From Paenibacillus chondroitinus NBRC 15376 (GTDB taxonomy: Bacteria > Bacillota > Bacilli > Paenibacillales > NBRC-103111), in assembly GCF_004000765.1 (NCBI RefSeq), contig NZ_BILW01000018.1:81591-145590 (forward strand): a DNA stretch of 64,000 nucleotides. Direction: 5' to 3'. The notes beneath the pieces were generated by a model. It was not told the origin of the DNA and made no database searches. It saw only the letters and a program-made list of their open reading frames with translations. Made by a program: the position numbers and the translations under genes. Positions within the stretch are counted from its first letter, which is position 1, and every line of letters starts with the position of its first letter. Of the stretch, positions 15,769 through 24,586 are shown piece after piece.

Positions 15769-16962
15769 ATGACTGAGAGCATAGAAACAGATATATATAT
15801 TCGTAATGAACGAGAGGCAGAGATTGCGCAACGTTCTGATCGATTAGCAGCACTCTTCGCGAGTCGAGCGGCACATCATGATACAGAGGGGAGCTTTCCG
15901 TTCGACAATTTCGCGGATCTTCGTGAATCAGGTTATTTGCACCTGACAGTGCCGCGAGCTTACGGCGGAGAGGAAGCGTCGCTGTACGAATTGGTGCTTG
16001 CCCAGGAACGACTCGCGAGAGGCGATGGTTCAACAACGCTTGCGGTGGGCTGGCACGTTGGTTTGATGCATCAGCTACGCTTTACGAATGCTTGGCCGGA
16101 AACGTTGTACGCACGTTTTTGCCGAGAATCGGTGGAAACAGGTGCGTTGATTAATAATTTGGCGACGGAACGGGCAACAGGGAGTCCAAGTCGGGGGGGA
16201 AGGCCGGAAACGAAGGCCGTTGCCACAGAGGGCGGATGGCTGATCAGTGGGCGCAAAACCTACAGTACTTTGAGTCCTATACTCACATGTTTTACTGTTT
16301 CGGCAGCGATTGAGGGCACGGAGGAAACAGGGGATTTTTTCGTGCGTGCCGGATCTGGTGTAAGTATAGAAGAAACATGGAACACACTTGGCATGCGCGC
16401 TACGGGTAGCCACGATGTGGTGCTTGAAGACGTATTCGTGCCAGATGATCAACTTATTCACCGTTCGGGAGCACCACGCAAGGAGCGCAGACCCGACGAA
16501 GGTGGGTGGCTATTGCATATTCCCGCTTGTTATATTGGGATAGCGCATGCGGCTAGAAGCTTTGCGATTAACTACGCGCAGCACTATCGACCGAACAGCT
16601 TGAACACACCGATAGCTGAATTACCGAATATTCGACGTCAAATCGGAGAAATGGAAATCGCGCTTGTAACGGCGCGCACGGTGCTTTACTCGGTTGCCGA
16701 TCGATGGGACCGGGAACCTGAACGACGCAAAGCGCTAAAGCCGGAGCTGGGCTTGGCAAAACATGTGGCCACGAATCATGCTATCTCAATTGTAGATACA
16801 GCGATGCGTATCGTAGGTGCTGCGAGTTTGTCACGCAGTTTACCGTTGGAGCGGATGTACCGCGACGTGCGGGCAGGACTGCATAATCCGCCGATGGACG
16901 ACATTGTGGTTAACGGATTGGCGCAGAGAGCTTTGGATGAAGTGAAACTTATGAATTCATAA
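15769..16962 (+). CDS. Acyl-CoA dehydrogenase-like flavoprotein
   Basis: 397-residue member of the acyl-CoA dehydrogenase fold. The N-terminal helical domain has SGYLHLTVPRAYGGEEASL, the middle has a beta domain (GGWLISGRKTYSTLSP), and the C-terminal helical bundle ends GLAQRALDEVK. A segment WNTLGMRATGSHDVVLEDVFVP is family-typical. No obvious catalytic Glu of true dehydrogenases is recognisable, and relatives such as SfnB/DszC-like proteins are flavin-dependent monooxygenases, so the reaction is open. GAGGAGAG precedes the ATG. It stands alone in a region of decayed genes and is richer in GC than those neighbours, hinting at acquisition. Confidence 0.82.
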   Translation: MTESIETDIYIRNEREAEIAQRSDRLAALFASRAAHHDTEGSFPFDNFADLRESGYLHLTVPRAYGGEEASLYELVLAQERLARGDGSTTLAVGWHVGLMHQLRFTNAWPETLYARFCRESVETGALINNLATERATGSPSRGGRPETKAVATEGGWLISGRKTYSTLSPILTCFTVSAAIEGTEETGDFFVRAGSGVSIEETWNTLGMRATGSHDVVLEDVFVPDDQLIHRSGAPRKERRPDEGGWLLHIPACYIGIAHAARSFAINYAQHYRPNSLNTPIAELPNIRRQIGEMEIALVTARTVLYSVADRWDREPERRKALKPELGLAKHVATNHAISIVDTAMRIVGAASLSRSLPLERMYRDVRAGLHNPPMDDIVVNGLAQRALDEVKLMNS

Positions 16963-16965
16963 AAG

Positions 16966-17024
16966 CCGATGGCAAGGGGATGTAAAATTAAGCATCCTTC
17001 TACTGCTCCATTGCTAAATCGGCT
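16966..17024 (+). other. Structured intergenic RNA-like segment
   Basis: AGCCGAT near 16966 pairs with ATCGGCT ending at about 17024, enclosing an inner GGATG ... CATCC stem. It ends one base before the GGAGGT ribosome site of the small frame at 17037. It may terminate the flavoprotein transcript or shape initiation at that frame; no T tract follows. Confidence 0.4.
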
Positions 17025-17036
17025 GGAGGTTATCCG

Positions 17037-17192
17037 ATGAAGGAATCAAATTTTAATTATGACGATGTCTTGAATATGCTTTATTTTGCTGAACAGGGCT
17101 GTAAAGTTGATGCTAATATTACTAACAGGGAGCAGAATGCCGCGGCAACTGCTCCTTTCAAATTCCCCTTAATAATACGGATTCATCATTAA
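17037..17192 (+). CDS. Small ORF of unknown function
   Basis: 51 codons from ATG 17037, preceded at 6 bases by a strong GGAGGT. The first 30 residues (KESNFNYDDVLNMLYFAEQG and a short continuation) look like normal coding sequence. The later part runs through a GGAGCA/TGCTCC hairpin (17129-17155) and into the 3' end of the opposing DUF420 gene, so the frame may be the surviving head of a truncated gene. No family recognised. Confidence 0.4.
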   Translation: MKESNFNYDDVLNMLYFAEQGCKVDANITNREQNAAATAPFKFPLIIRIHH

Positions 17193-17726
17193 GAACACGA
17201 CAACCCCGGTTAAGCTCACATATAACCAGATCGGCATTGTCCAACGGGCAATTCTACGATGTTTATGCAATTGGTTAGTCCAACCCCATACAAGAGTGAA
17301 CAAGGCGAGTGGCACGATGATGGCAGCAAGTATGCTGTGAGAGATCAGAATGAAAAAATAGATCGGCCGGATAATTCCTTTACCGCCGAACAACGCTGTC
17401 TCCGAGGACATGTAATGAAACGTTAAGTAGGAGACAAGGAACAGCAGTGTAGAAGAGAAGGCAGCTAGAATGAACCCTTTGTGAAGCTTTACGTTCTTCC
17501 GTAGGATCGCGATCAATGCGGCAACCAGAAAGATGAAGGTGAAGCTGTTCAACACCCCATTAATTCTTGGGAAGATGTTCAGATCAAAATTTATCTCTCC
17601 CTTGTAGCCAATTGGTGAGAAGAACAAGAGTAATATAACGAAATTTGCGACAAGTGAGATGGTGACAATGGCAGCCGTATAATTTTTGTTGCTAGCTTGC
17701 CTTGGTGAATGCTTGTTTATGCTCAT
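17169..17726 (-). CDS. DUF420 membrane protein
   Basis: 185-residue protein with five predicted helices matching the DUF420/YozB family. Features: AAIVTISLVANFVILLLFF, a conserved INGVLNSFTFIFLVAALIAI, KLHKGFILAAFSSTLLFLVSY with its His, FHYMSSET, then ILISHSILAAIIVPLALFTL and the end HRRIARWTMPIWLYVSLTGV. Conserved histidines at helix ends suggest a link with haem or copper assembly; DUF420 genes are often near cytochrome oxidase assembly genes, but no such gene is close here. Function is otherwise unknown. Confidence 0.88.
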   Translation of the reverse strand: MSINKHSPRQASNKNYTAAIVTISLVANFVILLLFFSPIGYKGEINFDLNIFPRINGVLNSFTFIFLVAALIAILRKNVKLHKGFILAAFSSTLLFLVSYLTFHYMSSETALFGGKGIIRPIYFFILISHSILAAIIVPLALFTLVWGWTNQLHKHRRIARWTMPIWLYVSLTGVVVFLMMNPYY

Positions 17727-17898
17727 ATAATCAGAAAAGCTCCTTTCATTACTGATGGTAATGGCTTCATTATAAGCGGTTTTGTCGTACCGTAATCAGA
17801 CTTTGATGTCAAAATAGCGAAATCTTATTGACGATTTATAGTCTTCAAAAGGTATTGAAGTAAGGATGTTGCTAAATGGCAAAAATAAGGTTAGAATA

Positions 17899-17922
17899 TG
17901 CATTAATAAAAATTTTAATGCA
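17899..17922. promoter_or_regulatory. Candidate operator before the YheO-like gene
   Basis: Perfect arms TGCATTAA (17899-17906) and TTAATGCA (17915-17922) separated by 8 A/T bases. It lies about 30 bases upstream of the regulator's start and may be its own binding site. A related A/T-rich inverted element is found at 18845-18873. Confidence 0.4.
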
Positions 17923-17952
17923 ATATTATTTTTTTTAAGGTGTGTGATGTGA

Positions 17953-18591
17953 TTGGAACATATAAACGATGAACTTGGAGCTTTAAAGCAAATTATTAAA
18001 GGAATTGCAACGCAATTCGGGGATAAATGCGAGGTTGTGCTTCATGATTTGACTGGTGATTATGAGCATACAATTGTAGGGATTGAGAACTCCCACATTA
18101 CTGGAAGAAGAATTGGTGATTGTGGGAGCAATTTGGGCCTGGAAGTTTTGAGAGGTTCTGACAAAGACGGTGATCGTTATAACTATATCACGCAAACGAA
18201 AGATGGAAAAATCCTTCGTTCTACGTCTATTTACCTCAAAAATAATAAAGAGGAGATCATCGGAGCCATTTGCATAAATATGGATATATCTGATTTGATT
18301 ATGGCTGAAAAAGCGCTTAAATCGATCACGATGCACAGCATGGAACAAGAAACGGAAGAAGTATTCGTTAATGATGTGAGTGATTTACTGGATTATTTGC
18401 TTCAGCAATGCCATAACGAGATAGGAATACCCGTTTCCCATATGGGGAAAGAGGACAAGAAGAAAGCAGTCCAATTTCTCGATAGACGAGGAGCATTTCT
18501 AATTAAGAAAGCTGGAGATAAGGTGTGCCAGTTTCTGGATATCTCTAAATTTACTCTCTATAACCTACTGGATGAAGTCCGCGTGAAATAA
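17953..18591 (+). CDS. YheO/DauR-like PAS-HTH regulator
   Basis: 212-residue transcription factor with an N-terminal YheO-like PAS domain (ATQFGDKCEVVLHDLTGDYE, SIYLKNNKEEIIGAICINMD) and a C-terminal HTH (KKKAVQFLDRRGAFLIKKAG, VCQFLDISKFTLYNLLDEVR). The family includes DauR of Pseudomonas, which controls D-arginine catabolism. TTG is the only start compatible with the frame, with AAGGTGTG upstream. It directly precedes the catabolic and transport island at 18912-29463 and has its own terminator, so it is probably the local regulator of that island. Confidence 0.88.
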   Translation: MEHINDELGALKQIIKGIATQFGDKCEVVLHDLTGDYEHTIVGIENSHITGRRIGDCGSNLGLEVLRGSDKDGDRYNYITQTKDGKILRSTSIYLKNNKEEIIGAICINMDISDLIMAEKALKSITMHSMEQETEEVFVNDVSDLLDYLLQQCHNEIGIPVSHMGKEDKKKAVQFLDRRGAFLIKKAGDKVCQFLDISKFTLYNLLDEVRVK

Positions 18592-18617
18592 ATTATGCGA
18601 AAGCATATGAATAAAAA

Positions 18618-18652
18618 AACCAATCAACTTCCCTACGTTGGTTGGTTTTTTT
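18618..18652 (+). terminator. Terminator after the YheO-like regulator
   Basis: AACCAATCAAC pairs with GTTGGTTGGTT (one wobble), followed by seven T. Separates the regulator transcript from the transport operon. Confidence 0.88.
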
Positions 18653-18799
18653 GCATTAATTGAAAATATTATGGTATGAAACCTAACATATTTTTGGCTG
18701 AAAAAAGAGTTGTTCCAAAAAAATGGATACCAAGTCAATCATATGTCAAGTCCATGTCATATAATTTCTTTTTGGAAGGGCTTACTTCAGAAAAAAGCA

Positions 18800-18828
18800 T
18801 TGACGGGTCGTTTTTTTTTGACTATAGT
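18800..18828 (+). promoter_or_regulatory. Sigma-A promoter of the catabolic operon
   Basis: TTGACG (18800-18805), 17 bases, TATAGT (18823-18828). Transcription would begin near 18835, giving a leader of about 75 bases that contains an A/T-rich inverted repeat (18845-18873). The stretch 18660-18800 has no convincing gene. Confidence 0.7.
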
Positions 18829-18911
18829 AATAAAAAGAAAAAAATTAATATAATATAAAAATTTTTAATATTACTCATGGTGATGAAAATCAGAGATAAA
18901 GGAGGCACTTG

Positions 18912-19877
18912 ATGGTTCAGCCACTACTATCGGTTGAGAATTTAAAAACCTATTTTGTCAAAGGCGATGTCGAAGTACATGCTGTTGATGGTATTGATCT
19001 CACTATTTATCCTAAGCAAATTGTTTGTATTGTTGGGGAATCGGGTTGCGGGAAGAGCATGACGTCTTTATCCATCATGGGGTTGGTTCCAAAGCCACAT
19101 GGTCGCGTGGTGAATGGGCAGATTTGGTTTGGGGGTCAAGATTTACTTGAGTTAACGGAGAATCAACTATCAGCGATTAGAGGAAACGATATTTCGATGA
19201 TTTTCCAGGAGCCAATGACATCGCTGAATCCGGTGTTGACGATTGGCGATCAGATGTCGGAAGTTTTGCTCAGACACCGTAAAATAACGAAGCAGCAAGC
19301 GCTGGAACAGGTCGTTAAAATGCTTGAATTCGTTGGTGTAGCAAGGGCAAAGGAGATTGTGAAAGAATATCCGCATCAGTTCTCCGGCGGTATGCGGCAG
19401 CGTGTGATGATCGGCATGGCGATGATATGCGAGCCTAAGCTTTTGATTGCTGATGAGCCTACAACAGCTCTGGATGTGACAATTCAAGCACAAGTGCTAG
19501 AGCTGATGAAGCGCATGCGTGATGAATTTGATACTTCGGTGATGATGATAACCCATGATTTGGGTGTAGTAGCAGAAATCGCTGATCACGTAGTCGTTAT
19601 GTATGCGGGCCAAGTGGTTGAGAGTGCATCAGCCGATTCTTTATTTGAGGATCCGCTTCATCCTTATTCCCAGGCACTGTTGAAATCCATCCCATCGCTT
19701 GATGAAGAAAAAGAAATGCTGTATTCCATTCCAGGTACGGTACCGGATTCATCAAAGTATCCAATCGGTTGCCGATTTGCCGAACGATGCGAGTGGGCGC
19801 AGATCTCCTGTACTCAAAAAATGCCTGAGCTGCGCGAAGTGAAGCCCGGCCAGTTCGCTAGGTGTGATCTAATCTAA
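18912..19877 (+). CDS. Peptide/opine ABC importer ATPase (DppD/OppD type)
   Basis: First ATPase subunit of a peptide-type importer, 321 residues. Walker [10 protein letters not shown] loop FQEPMTSLNPVLTIG, signature FSGGMRQRVMIG, Walker B LLIADEPTTALD, switch His ITHDLGV. The C-terminal extension has the oligopeptide-transporter Cys pattern (GCRFAERCEWAQISC), which binds an iron-sulfur cluster in some DppD proteins. ATG 18912 is preceded by AAAGGAGG. First gene of the island operon; its partner DppF-type gene follows 18 bases on. Confidence 0.95.
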   Translation: MVQPLLSVENLKTYFVKGDVEVHAVDGIDLTIYPKQIVCIVGESGCGKSMTSLSIMGLVPKPHGRVVNGQIWFGGQDLLELTENQLSAIRGNDISMIFQEPMTSLNPVLTIGDQMSEVLLRHRKITKQQALEQVVKMLEFVGVARAKEIVKEYPHQFSGGMRQRVMIGMAMICEPKLLIADEPTTALDVTIQAQVLELMKRMRDEFDTSVMMITHDLGVVAEIADHVVVMYAGQVVESASADSLFEDPLHPYSQALLKSIPSLDEEKEMLYSIPGTVPDSSKYPIGCRFAERCEWAQISCTQKMPELREVKPGQFARCDLI

Positions 19878-19894
19878 CAGAAAGGATAGATATC

Positions 19895-20881
19895 ATGAGT
19901 GATCAGTTATTAGAAGTTTCCAATCTCAAAAAATATTATCCGATCCAAGCTGGACTTATCCGTCGAACAATCGGACATGTCAAGGCCATAGATAATGTTT
20001 CCTTTCAAATCGGATATGGAGAAACGCTTGGTATTGTTGGAGAGTCGGGCTGTGGGAAATCGACCTTGGGCCGAATGATTATGCGTGTTCTTGAACCGAC
20101 GGAAGGAACCATTTTATTCGATCAGCAAGACATCACCAAGATGCATGGAACGACACTTCGCCGTACACGTCGAAACTTTCAAATGGTCTTTCAGGATCCT
20201 TACGCATCCTTGAATCCTAAGATGATGGTTTCAGATATTATAGCGGAGCCACTGCTGATCAACGACATCATGAACAGAAAAGAAGCATCCGAGAAGGTTA
20301 ATCAATTAATAGATTTGGTTGGTTTGCGTCAGAAAGATTTGCGGAAATATCCGCATGAGTTCTCCGGTGGGCAGCGGCAGCGCATAGGCATTGCAAGAGC
20401 ATTGTCATTAAGCCCTAAGTTAATTGTGGCAGATGAGGCGGTTTCGGCTCTGGATGTATCCATTCAGGCGCAGATTCTTAATCTAATGACGGAATTAAAG
20501 AAAGAATTTAATCTTTCTTATATGTTTATTTCGCATAATTTATCCGTCGTCAAGCACATTAGCAATCGTGTTGGTGTCATGTATCTAGGGCATTTGGTGG
20601 AGATTGGAGATAAGGATAGCTTGTACCAAGAACCGCTCCATCCCTATACGAAGGCGCTGTTATCTTCTTCACCTCATGCGAAAAGAGGGGTTAAACGGGA
20701 AAAAATTATCTTGCAAGGAGAAGTGCCAAGTCCAGCTAATCCCCCGCAAGGTTGTCCGTTCCATACTCGCTGCCCACAGGTGATGGAGGTTTGTAAATCA
20801 GTAAGACCACAGCTGCAGCAAATTGTTCCAGGACATTCCGCAGCTTGTCATTTATACGAAACGGCAGGTGCATCGTTATGA
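19895..20881 (+). CDS. Peptide/opine ABC importer ATPase (DppF/OppF type)
   Basis: Second ATPase subunit, 328 residues. Walker [22 protein letters not shown], signature [15 protein letters not shown], Walker [13 protein letters not shown], switch His ISHNLSV. The C-terminal tail again has the Cys-rich segment [15 protein letters not shown]. The ribosome site AGAAAGGAT precedes ATG. The TGA overlaps the ATG of the metallohydrolase gene (ATGA), tying import to substrate processing. Confidence 0.95.
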   Translation: MSDQLLEVSNLKKYYPIQAGLIRRTIGHVKAIDNVSFQIGYGETLGIVGESGCGKSTLGRMIMRVLEPTEGTILFDQQDITKMHGTTLRRTRRNFQMVFQDPYASLNPKMMVSDIIAEPLLINDIMNRKEASEKVNQLIDLVGLRQKDLRKYPHEFSGGQRQRIGIARALSLSPKLIVADEAVSALDVSIQAQILNLMTELKKEFNLSYMFISHNLSVVKHISNRVGVMYLGHLVEIGDKDSLYQEPLHPYTKALLSSSPHAKRGVKREKIILQGEVPSPANPPQGCPFHTRCPQVMEVCKSVRPQLQQIVPGHSAACHLYETAGASL

Positions 20882-21987
20882 AAGATCAGACGCTTGTAAA
20901 AGTTATTGACCCGTTGAATCAACAGACATACAAAGCTTTGCTGAAGAAGACGGCCGATGGGTACCAATTAGATCGTTCGTTTCCGCATCATGCTTCACAG
21001 GAGCCTGAGTTTTATTTGAGCCCAGGATGGATTGATCTCCATACACACGTTTACGATGGGGTTGCCAACCTCAGTGTACCCGCAGATGCAGCAGGGATTT
21101 ATAATGGCGTCCATTTGGTTGTTGATGCAGGCAGTGCTGGGGAAGCGACTTTGCCAGGGCTTCGGAAGTATGTTGCTCCTGCTTTTCAGACGGAAGTGAA
21201 GGCGTGGTTAAACATTAGCTCAATTGGGCTGGTTCATCTTCGTGAAGTGGCGACCTTGGATTACATTCATGTAGATAAAACGGTGCAAGCCATCGCAGAG
21301 AATCGCGACTTCGTCTGTGGTGTCAAGGTTCGTTCGAGCGGTGCTATTGTTGGATCAATGGGACTACAACCGCTTCAACTGGCTAAGCTGGCAGCACACG
21401 AGGCTGGCGTGCCGGTTATGGTACATATCGGGGAAGCGCCTCCGCTTATTGATGGCGTTTTGGATCTTTTGGACGAAGGAGATGTTATAACCCATTGCTT
21501 TCATGGGAAAATCGGACATCCATGGTCCAAGAATGGAGGACCGGTATTGGCACTCCAGAAAGCCATCGATCGAGGCGTTAAGCTGGATGTGGGACATGGG
21601 GCGGCAAGCTTCAATAATGAGGTATGCCGGAATGCAATAGCAGCCGGATATGCGCCACATACCATTAGTACAGATGTACATATCCGCAATATTCGAGGTC
21701 CGGTTTATGACCTGTCTACAACAATGACCAAGCTGCTGGCATGCGGCATGCCACTTGAGAAGGTGATTGACGCAGTAACGATTGCACCAGCACAGATTTT
21801 ACAGATGAACAATTGGTGTTCCCTTAATGGAGTTCTGGATCGAGCAACGTTATTTGAAGTTGATGGGCAGCGTCCAGAAGGGCGTGATTATCGCGATTCA
21901 CAAGGCAACCTATTAGCACCTGAACAGTTCATAAAGCCAACCGCAGTTATACAAGCAGGTCAATTTACAGCGTGCAAGACGTTGTAG
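20878..21987 (+). CDS. Amidohydrolase/deacetylase-family metallohydrolase
   Basis: 369-residue metal hydrolase of the amidohydrolase superfamily, in the branch annotated as amidohydrolase/deacetylase. Likely metal and catalytic residues: HTHVYDG near residue 60, Lys in GVKVRSSG, His in VMVHIGEAP, His in THCFHGKIG, Asp in STDVHIRN. Expected activity is hydrolysis of an N-acyl or cyclic amide bond in the cytoplasm. It sits between the transporter ATPases and the binding protein, overlapping the ATPase by 4 bases, so the imported compound is probably its substrate or one step away. Confidence 0.88.
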   Translation: MKDQTLVKVIDPLNQQTYKALLKKTADGYQLDRSFPHHASQEPEFYLSPGWIDLHTHVYDGVANLSVPADAAGIYNGVHLVVDAGSAGEATLPGLRKYVAPAFQTEVKAWLNISSIGLVHLREVATLDYIHVDKTVQAIAENRDFVCGVKVRSSGAIVGSMGLQPLQLAKLAAHEAGVPVMVHIGEAPPLIDGVLDLLDEGDVITHCFHGKIGHPWSKNGGPVLALQKAIDRGVKLDVGHGAASFNNEVCRNAIAAGYAPHTISTDVHIRNIRGPVYDLSTTMTKLLACGMPLEKVIDAVTIAPAQILQMNNWCSLNGVLDRATLFEVDGQRPEGRDYRDSQGNLLAPEQFIKPTAVIQAGQFTACKTL

Positions 21988-22074
21988 GATCAGCAATTTT
22001 TATACATCAAACAAGTCCAGTCATGTGAGTATGTAAGCTATCAATTCAGTGAGACCATTTTAGGAGGAATTATT

Positions 22075-23616
22075 GTGAAATTAAAGCTTATACTGGCAGC
22101 TATGTGCTTGATATCCGTTTTATCAGCTTGTTCGAACTCGAATGGCAGCTCCTCGACTCCATCTGACAAAGGAACTGGTACTGTCTCATCCAAACCGGCT
22201 AAGGACACGTTAACGGTGGCGCAGGATATCGACGCAGGAACACTGGACCCGCAAAAGCAGGGCAAAATACCGGATATGGGAATTCTGATCAACATGTTCG
22301 ATACTTTGGTTACACGCGATGAGAACAACAAATTGGCTCCATCACTTGCTACCGAATGGAAAGCGTTGAACGATACGACTTGGGAATTCAAGCTTAGAGA
22401 AGGGGTGAAATTTCATGATGGTGAGCCGTTCAACGCCGATGCTGTGAAATTCAGTATTGATCGGCTTAATAATCCTGAAACGAAATCACCGATTGTTGAG
22501 CTGAAAACGGTTAAAGAAGTAGTTGTAGTGGATGCCAAAACTGTAAAAATTATTACTGATGGTCCTGATCCAATTTTGCCTAATAAAATGACGTTATTCG
22601 GCGGAGCCATGGTTCCCCCACAGTATATTAAGGAAAAAGGCGATGAGAATTTCGCGAAAAATCCTGTCGGTACGGGTCCATTCAAATTTGTTTCCTGGCA
22701 AAAAGATAGTCAAGTTACAATGGAAGCCAATGCTGATTACTGGCAAGGAGCCGCCAAATTCAAAAAGCTGGTCTTCAAAATCATTCCGAACCCTTCCAAT
22801 ATGGCTGCAGCAATTAGAGCGGGAGAAGTGGATATTGCATCTGGTATCAAACCCGATGTGGCTACACAGCTGAAGAACCAAACCGATCTAAAAGTCGTAT
22901 CAAGTCCAGGGATCCGAACATTCTATATTTCATTGGATACGAAAGCAGGACCTTTGGCTAAGAAGGAAGTTCGCCAAGCACTTAATTATGCCATTGATGT
23001 GAATACCATGATCAAAACCGTGCTGGACGGTAATGCAGCACGCGCGTCTACATTGGTTCCTAAGGAGAACTTCGGATATGATCCGGCCATTACTCCATAC
23101 GAATACAACATCGAGAAAGCCAAGCAACTGCTGGCGACTGCAGGTTATCCTGATGGTTTCGCAATTACACTGGATGCGGATAATTTGGAAGTAAACAATG
23201 TTCAAGTCATTGCGGCACAGCTGGAGAAGATTGGGGTTAAAGTTCAGCTCAACTTGATGGACAGCAAAACCTTGACGGCTAATTTGGTAGCGAAAAAGAC
23301 TTCACCTATGTATTTTATCGGAAATACAGGATGGACCATGGACGCAATGAGTAATTTTCAGTCCTATCTAAAAAGTGACAGACGTTATAACAGATATCCT
23401 AACCCTGACATTGATAAACTCGTCGATGAAGAAGAACAAAGCATAGATCCACAAAAACGACAAGCTGCATTCACAAAGCTGCAAACGATTTTAAAAGAAG
23501 ATGCACCTTTCATCTATTTATATCAAATCAATGGCCTATACGGAATCCGCAACAATATTGAGTGGAAACCGAATCCGGTCGGCATCTTGTCCATGTACAA
23601 AGCGTCCATTAAATGA
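22075..23616 (+). CDS. Peptide-type ABC substrate-binding lipoprotein
   Basis: 513-residue SBP family 5 (DppA/OppA-like) receptor. The signal peptide ends in lipobox LSAC at about residue 19, followed by a Ser/Gly/Thr linker. The mature domain starts DTLTVAQDIDAGTLDPQ and shows the family pieces WEFKLREGVKFHDGEPFNAD and NPVGTGPFKFVSW. GTG start has GGAGGAATT in front. An 87-base gap separates it from the metallohydrolase. Ligand cannot be read; the neighbouring enzymes point to a modified peptide or acyl amino acid. Confidence 0.93.
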   Translation: MKLKLILAAMCLISVLSACSNSNGSSSTPSDKGTGTVSSKPAKDTLTVAQDIDAGTLDPQKQGKIPDMGILINMFDTLVTRDENNKLAPSLATEWKALNDTTWEFKLREGVKFHDGEPFNADAVKFSIDRLNNPETKSPIVELKTVKEVVVVDAKTVKIITDGPDPILPNKMTLFGGAMVPPQYIKEKGDENFAKNPVGTGPFKFVSWQKDSQVTMEANADYWQGAAKFKKLVFKIIPNPSNMAAAIRAGEVDIASGIKPDVATQLKNQTDLKVVSSPGIRTFYISLDTKAGPLAKKEVRQALNYAIDVNTMIKTVLDGNAARASTLVPKENFGYDPAITPYEYNIEKAKQLLATAGYPDGFAITLDADNLEVNNVQVIAAQLEKIGVKVQLNLMDSKTLTANLVAKKTSPMYFIGNTGWTMDAMSNFQSYLKSDRRYNRYPNPDIDKLVDEEEQSIDPQKRQAAFTKLQTILKEDAPFIYLYQINGLYGIRNNIEWKPNPVGILSMYKASIK

Positions 23617-23642
23617 TTTGTCTGCTGCGGAGGTGATATCTA

Positions 23643-24560
23643 TTGCTTTCTTATATACTGCGTCGCTGCTTTTATGCCATATTTGTCTTATTTGGGGTAG
23701 CGACGGTCGTATTTCTAATTACAAGGCTGACTGGCGATCCGGTAGCCATCATGCTGACACCGGATGCTACGGCTGAACAGGCGCAAGCGCTTCGGCATTC
23801 TCTGGGCATGGATAAACCCGTCATTGAGCAATATGGCATTTATCTGTTGAACTTACTTCATTTAAATTTTGGAGTTTCACTGCGCTACGGTGAGCAAACG
23901 TTACAACTTATTATAGAAAGGATGCCGGCGACGATTCAGCTCGCCGGAGCAGCTTTGCTATTCTCTCTTGTCGTTGCTATCCCTGCCGGAATTATTTCGG
24001 CCATTAAACGGGGGACAGTGATTGAGAAGGGTATCATGTCATTAATTGTATTTGGTCAATCTATGCCAGTTTTCTGGGTGGGGATTGTGCTCGTCTTACT
24101 GTTCTCTGTTCATTGGAGAATATTCCCGACGGGTGGAATTGGCGGATTCAGCCACATCGTATTACCTGCCTTTGCGCTGGGCATTCATCTCTTGGCACTG
24201 GTTGCGAGATTGTTAAGGGCATCGTTAATTGAAGCTCTCGATTCCGATTATATTCGTACAGCCAGAGCCAAAGGTTTGGTTGCGGTGGTTGTCATTTCAA
24301 AACATGCTTTACGAAATTGTCTGCTGCCGATCATTACGATCGTTGGCTTGGAGATTGGAGCTTTATTGGGAGGATCTGTAGTAACAGAGACCGTATTTGC
24401 TTGGCCGGGTGTCGGGCAACTGCTGGTGCAATCCATTTATAATCGTGATTATCCGTTGGTTCAGGGAGCAATCATCATTTTGGCCGCTATTTTTGTACTG
24501 GTTAATTTAATTGTTGATATCTGTTATTCGCTTGTTGATCCTCGTATCCAATATAAATAG
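23643..24560 (+). CDS. Peptide-type ABC permease (DppB type)
   Basis: 305-residue permease with six helices. The N-terminus LSYILRRCFYAIFVLFGVAT and the motif LTGDPVAIMLTPDAT are characteristic of DppB/OppB. The coupling loop has DSDYIRTARAKGL, and the end carries VTETVFAWPGVGQL. TTG start with GGAGGTGAT at a good distance. Part of the same operon as the binding protein. Confidence 0.94.
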   Translation: MLSYILRRCFYAIFVLFGVATVVFLITRLTGDPVAIMLTPDATAEQAQALRHSLGMDKPVIEQYGIYLLNLLHLNFGVSLRYGEQTLQLIIERMPATIQLAGAALLFSLVVAIPAGIISAIKRGTVIEKGIMSLIVFGQSMPVFWVGIVLVLLFSVHWRIFPTGGIGGFSHIVLPAFALGIHLLALVARLLRASLIEALDSDYIRTARAKGLVAVVVISKHALRNCLLPIITIVGLEIGALLGGSVVTETVFAWPGVGQLLVQSIYNRDYPLVQGAIIILAAIFVLVNLIVDICYSLVDPRIQYK

Positions 24561-24586
24561 GAGGGATACCTACGTTAAAACGAATA

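Noticed and set aside
16075..16461. A 128-codon minus-strand frame within the flavoprotein gene
   Set aside because: Antisense shadow; Cys/Arg-rich composition and no start signal.
18676..18858. A 60-codon plus-strand frame between the YheO-like regulator and the importer operon
   Set aside because: It contains the operon's promoter (TTGACG-17-TATAGT), has no ribosome site and looks like low-complexity A/T sequence.
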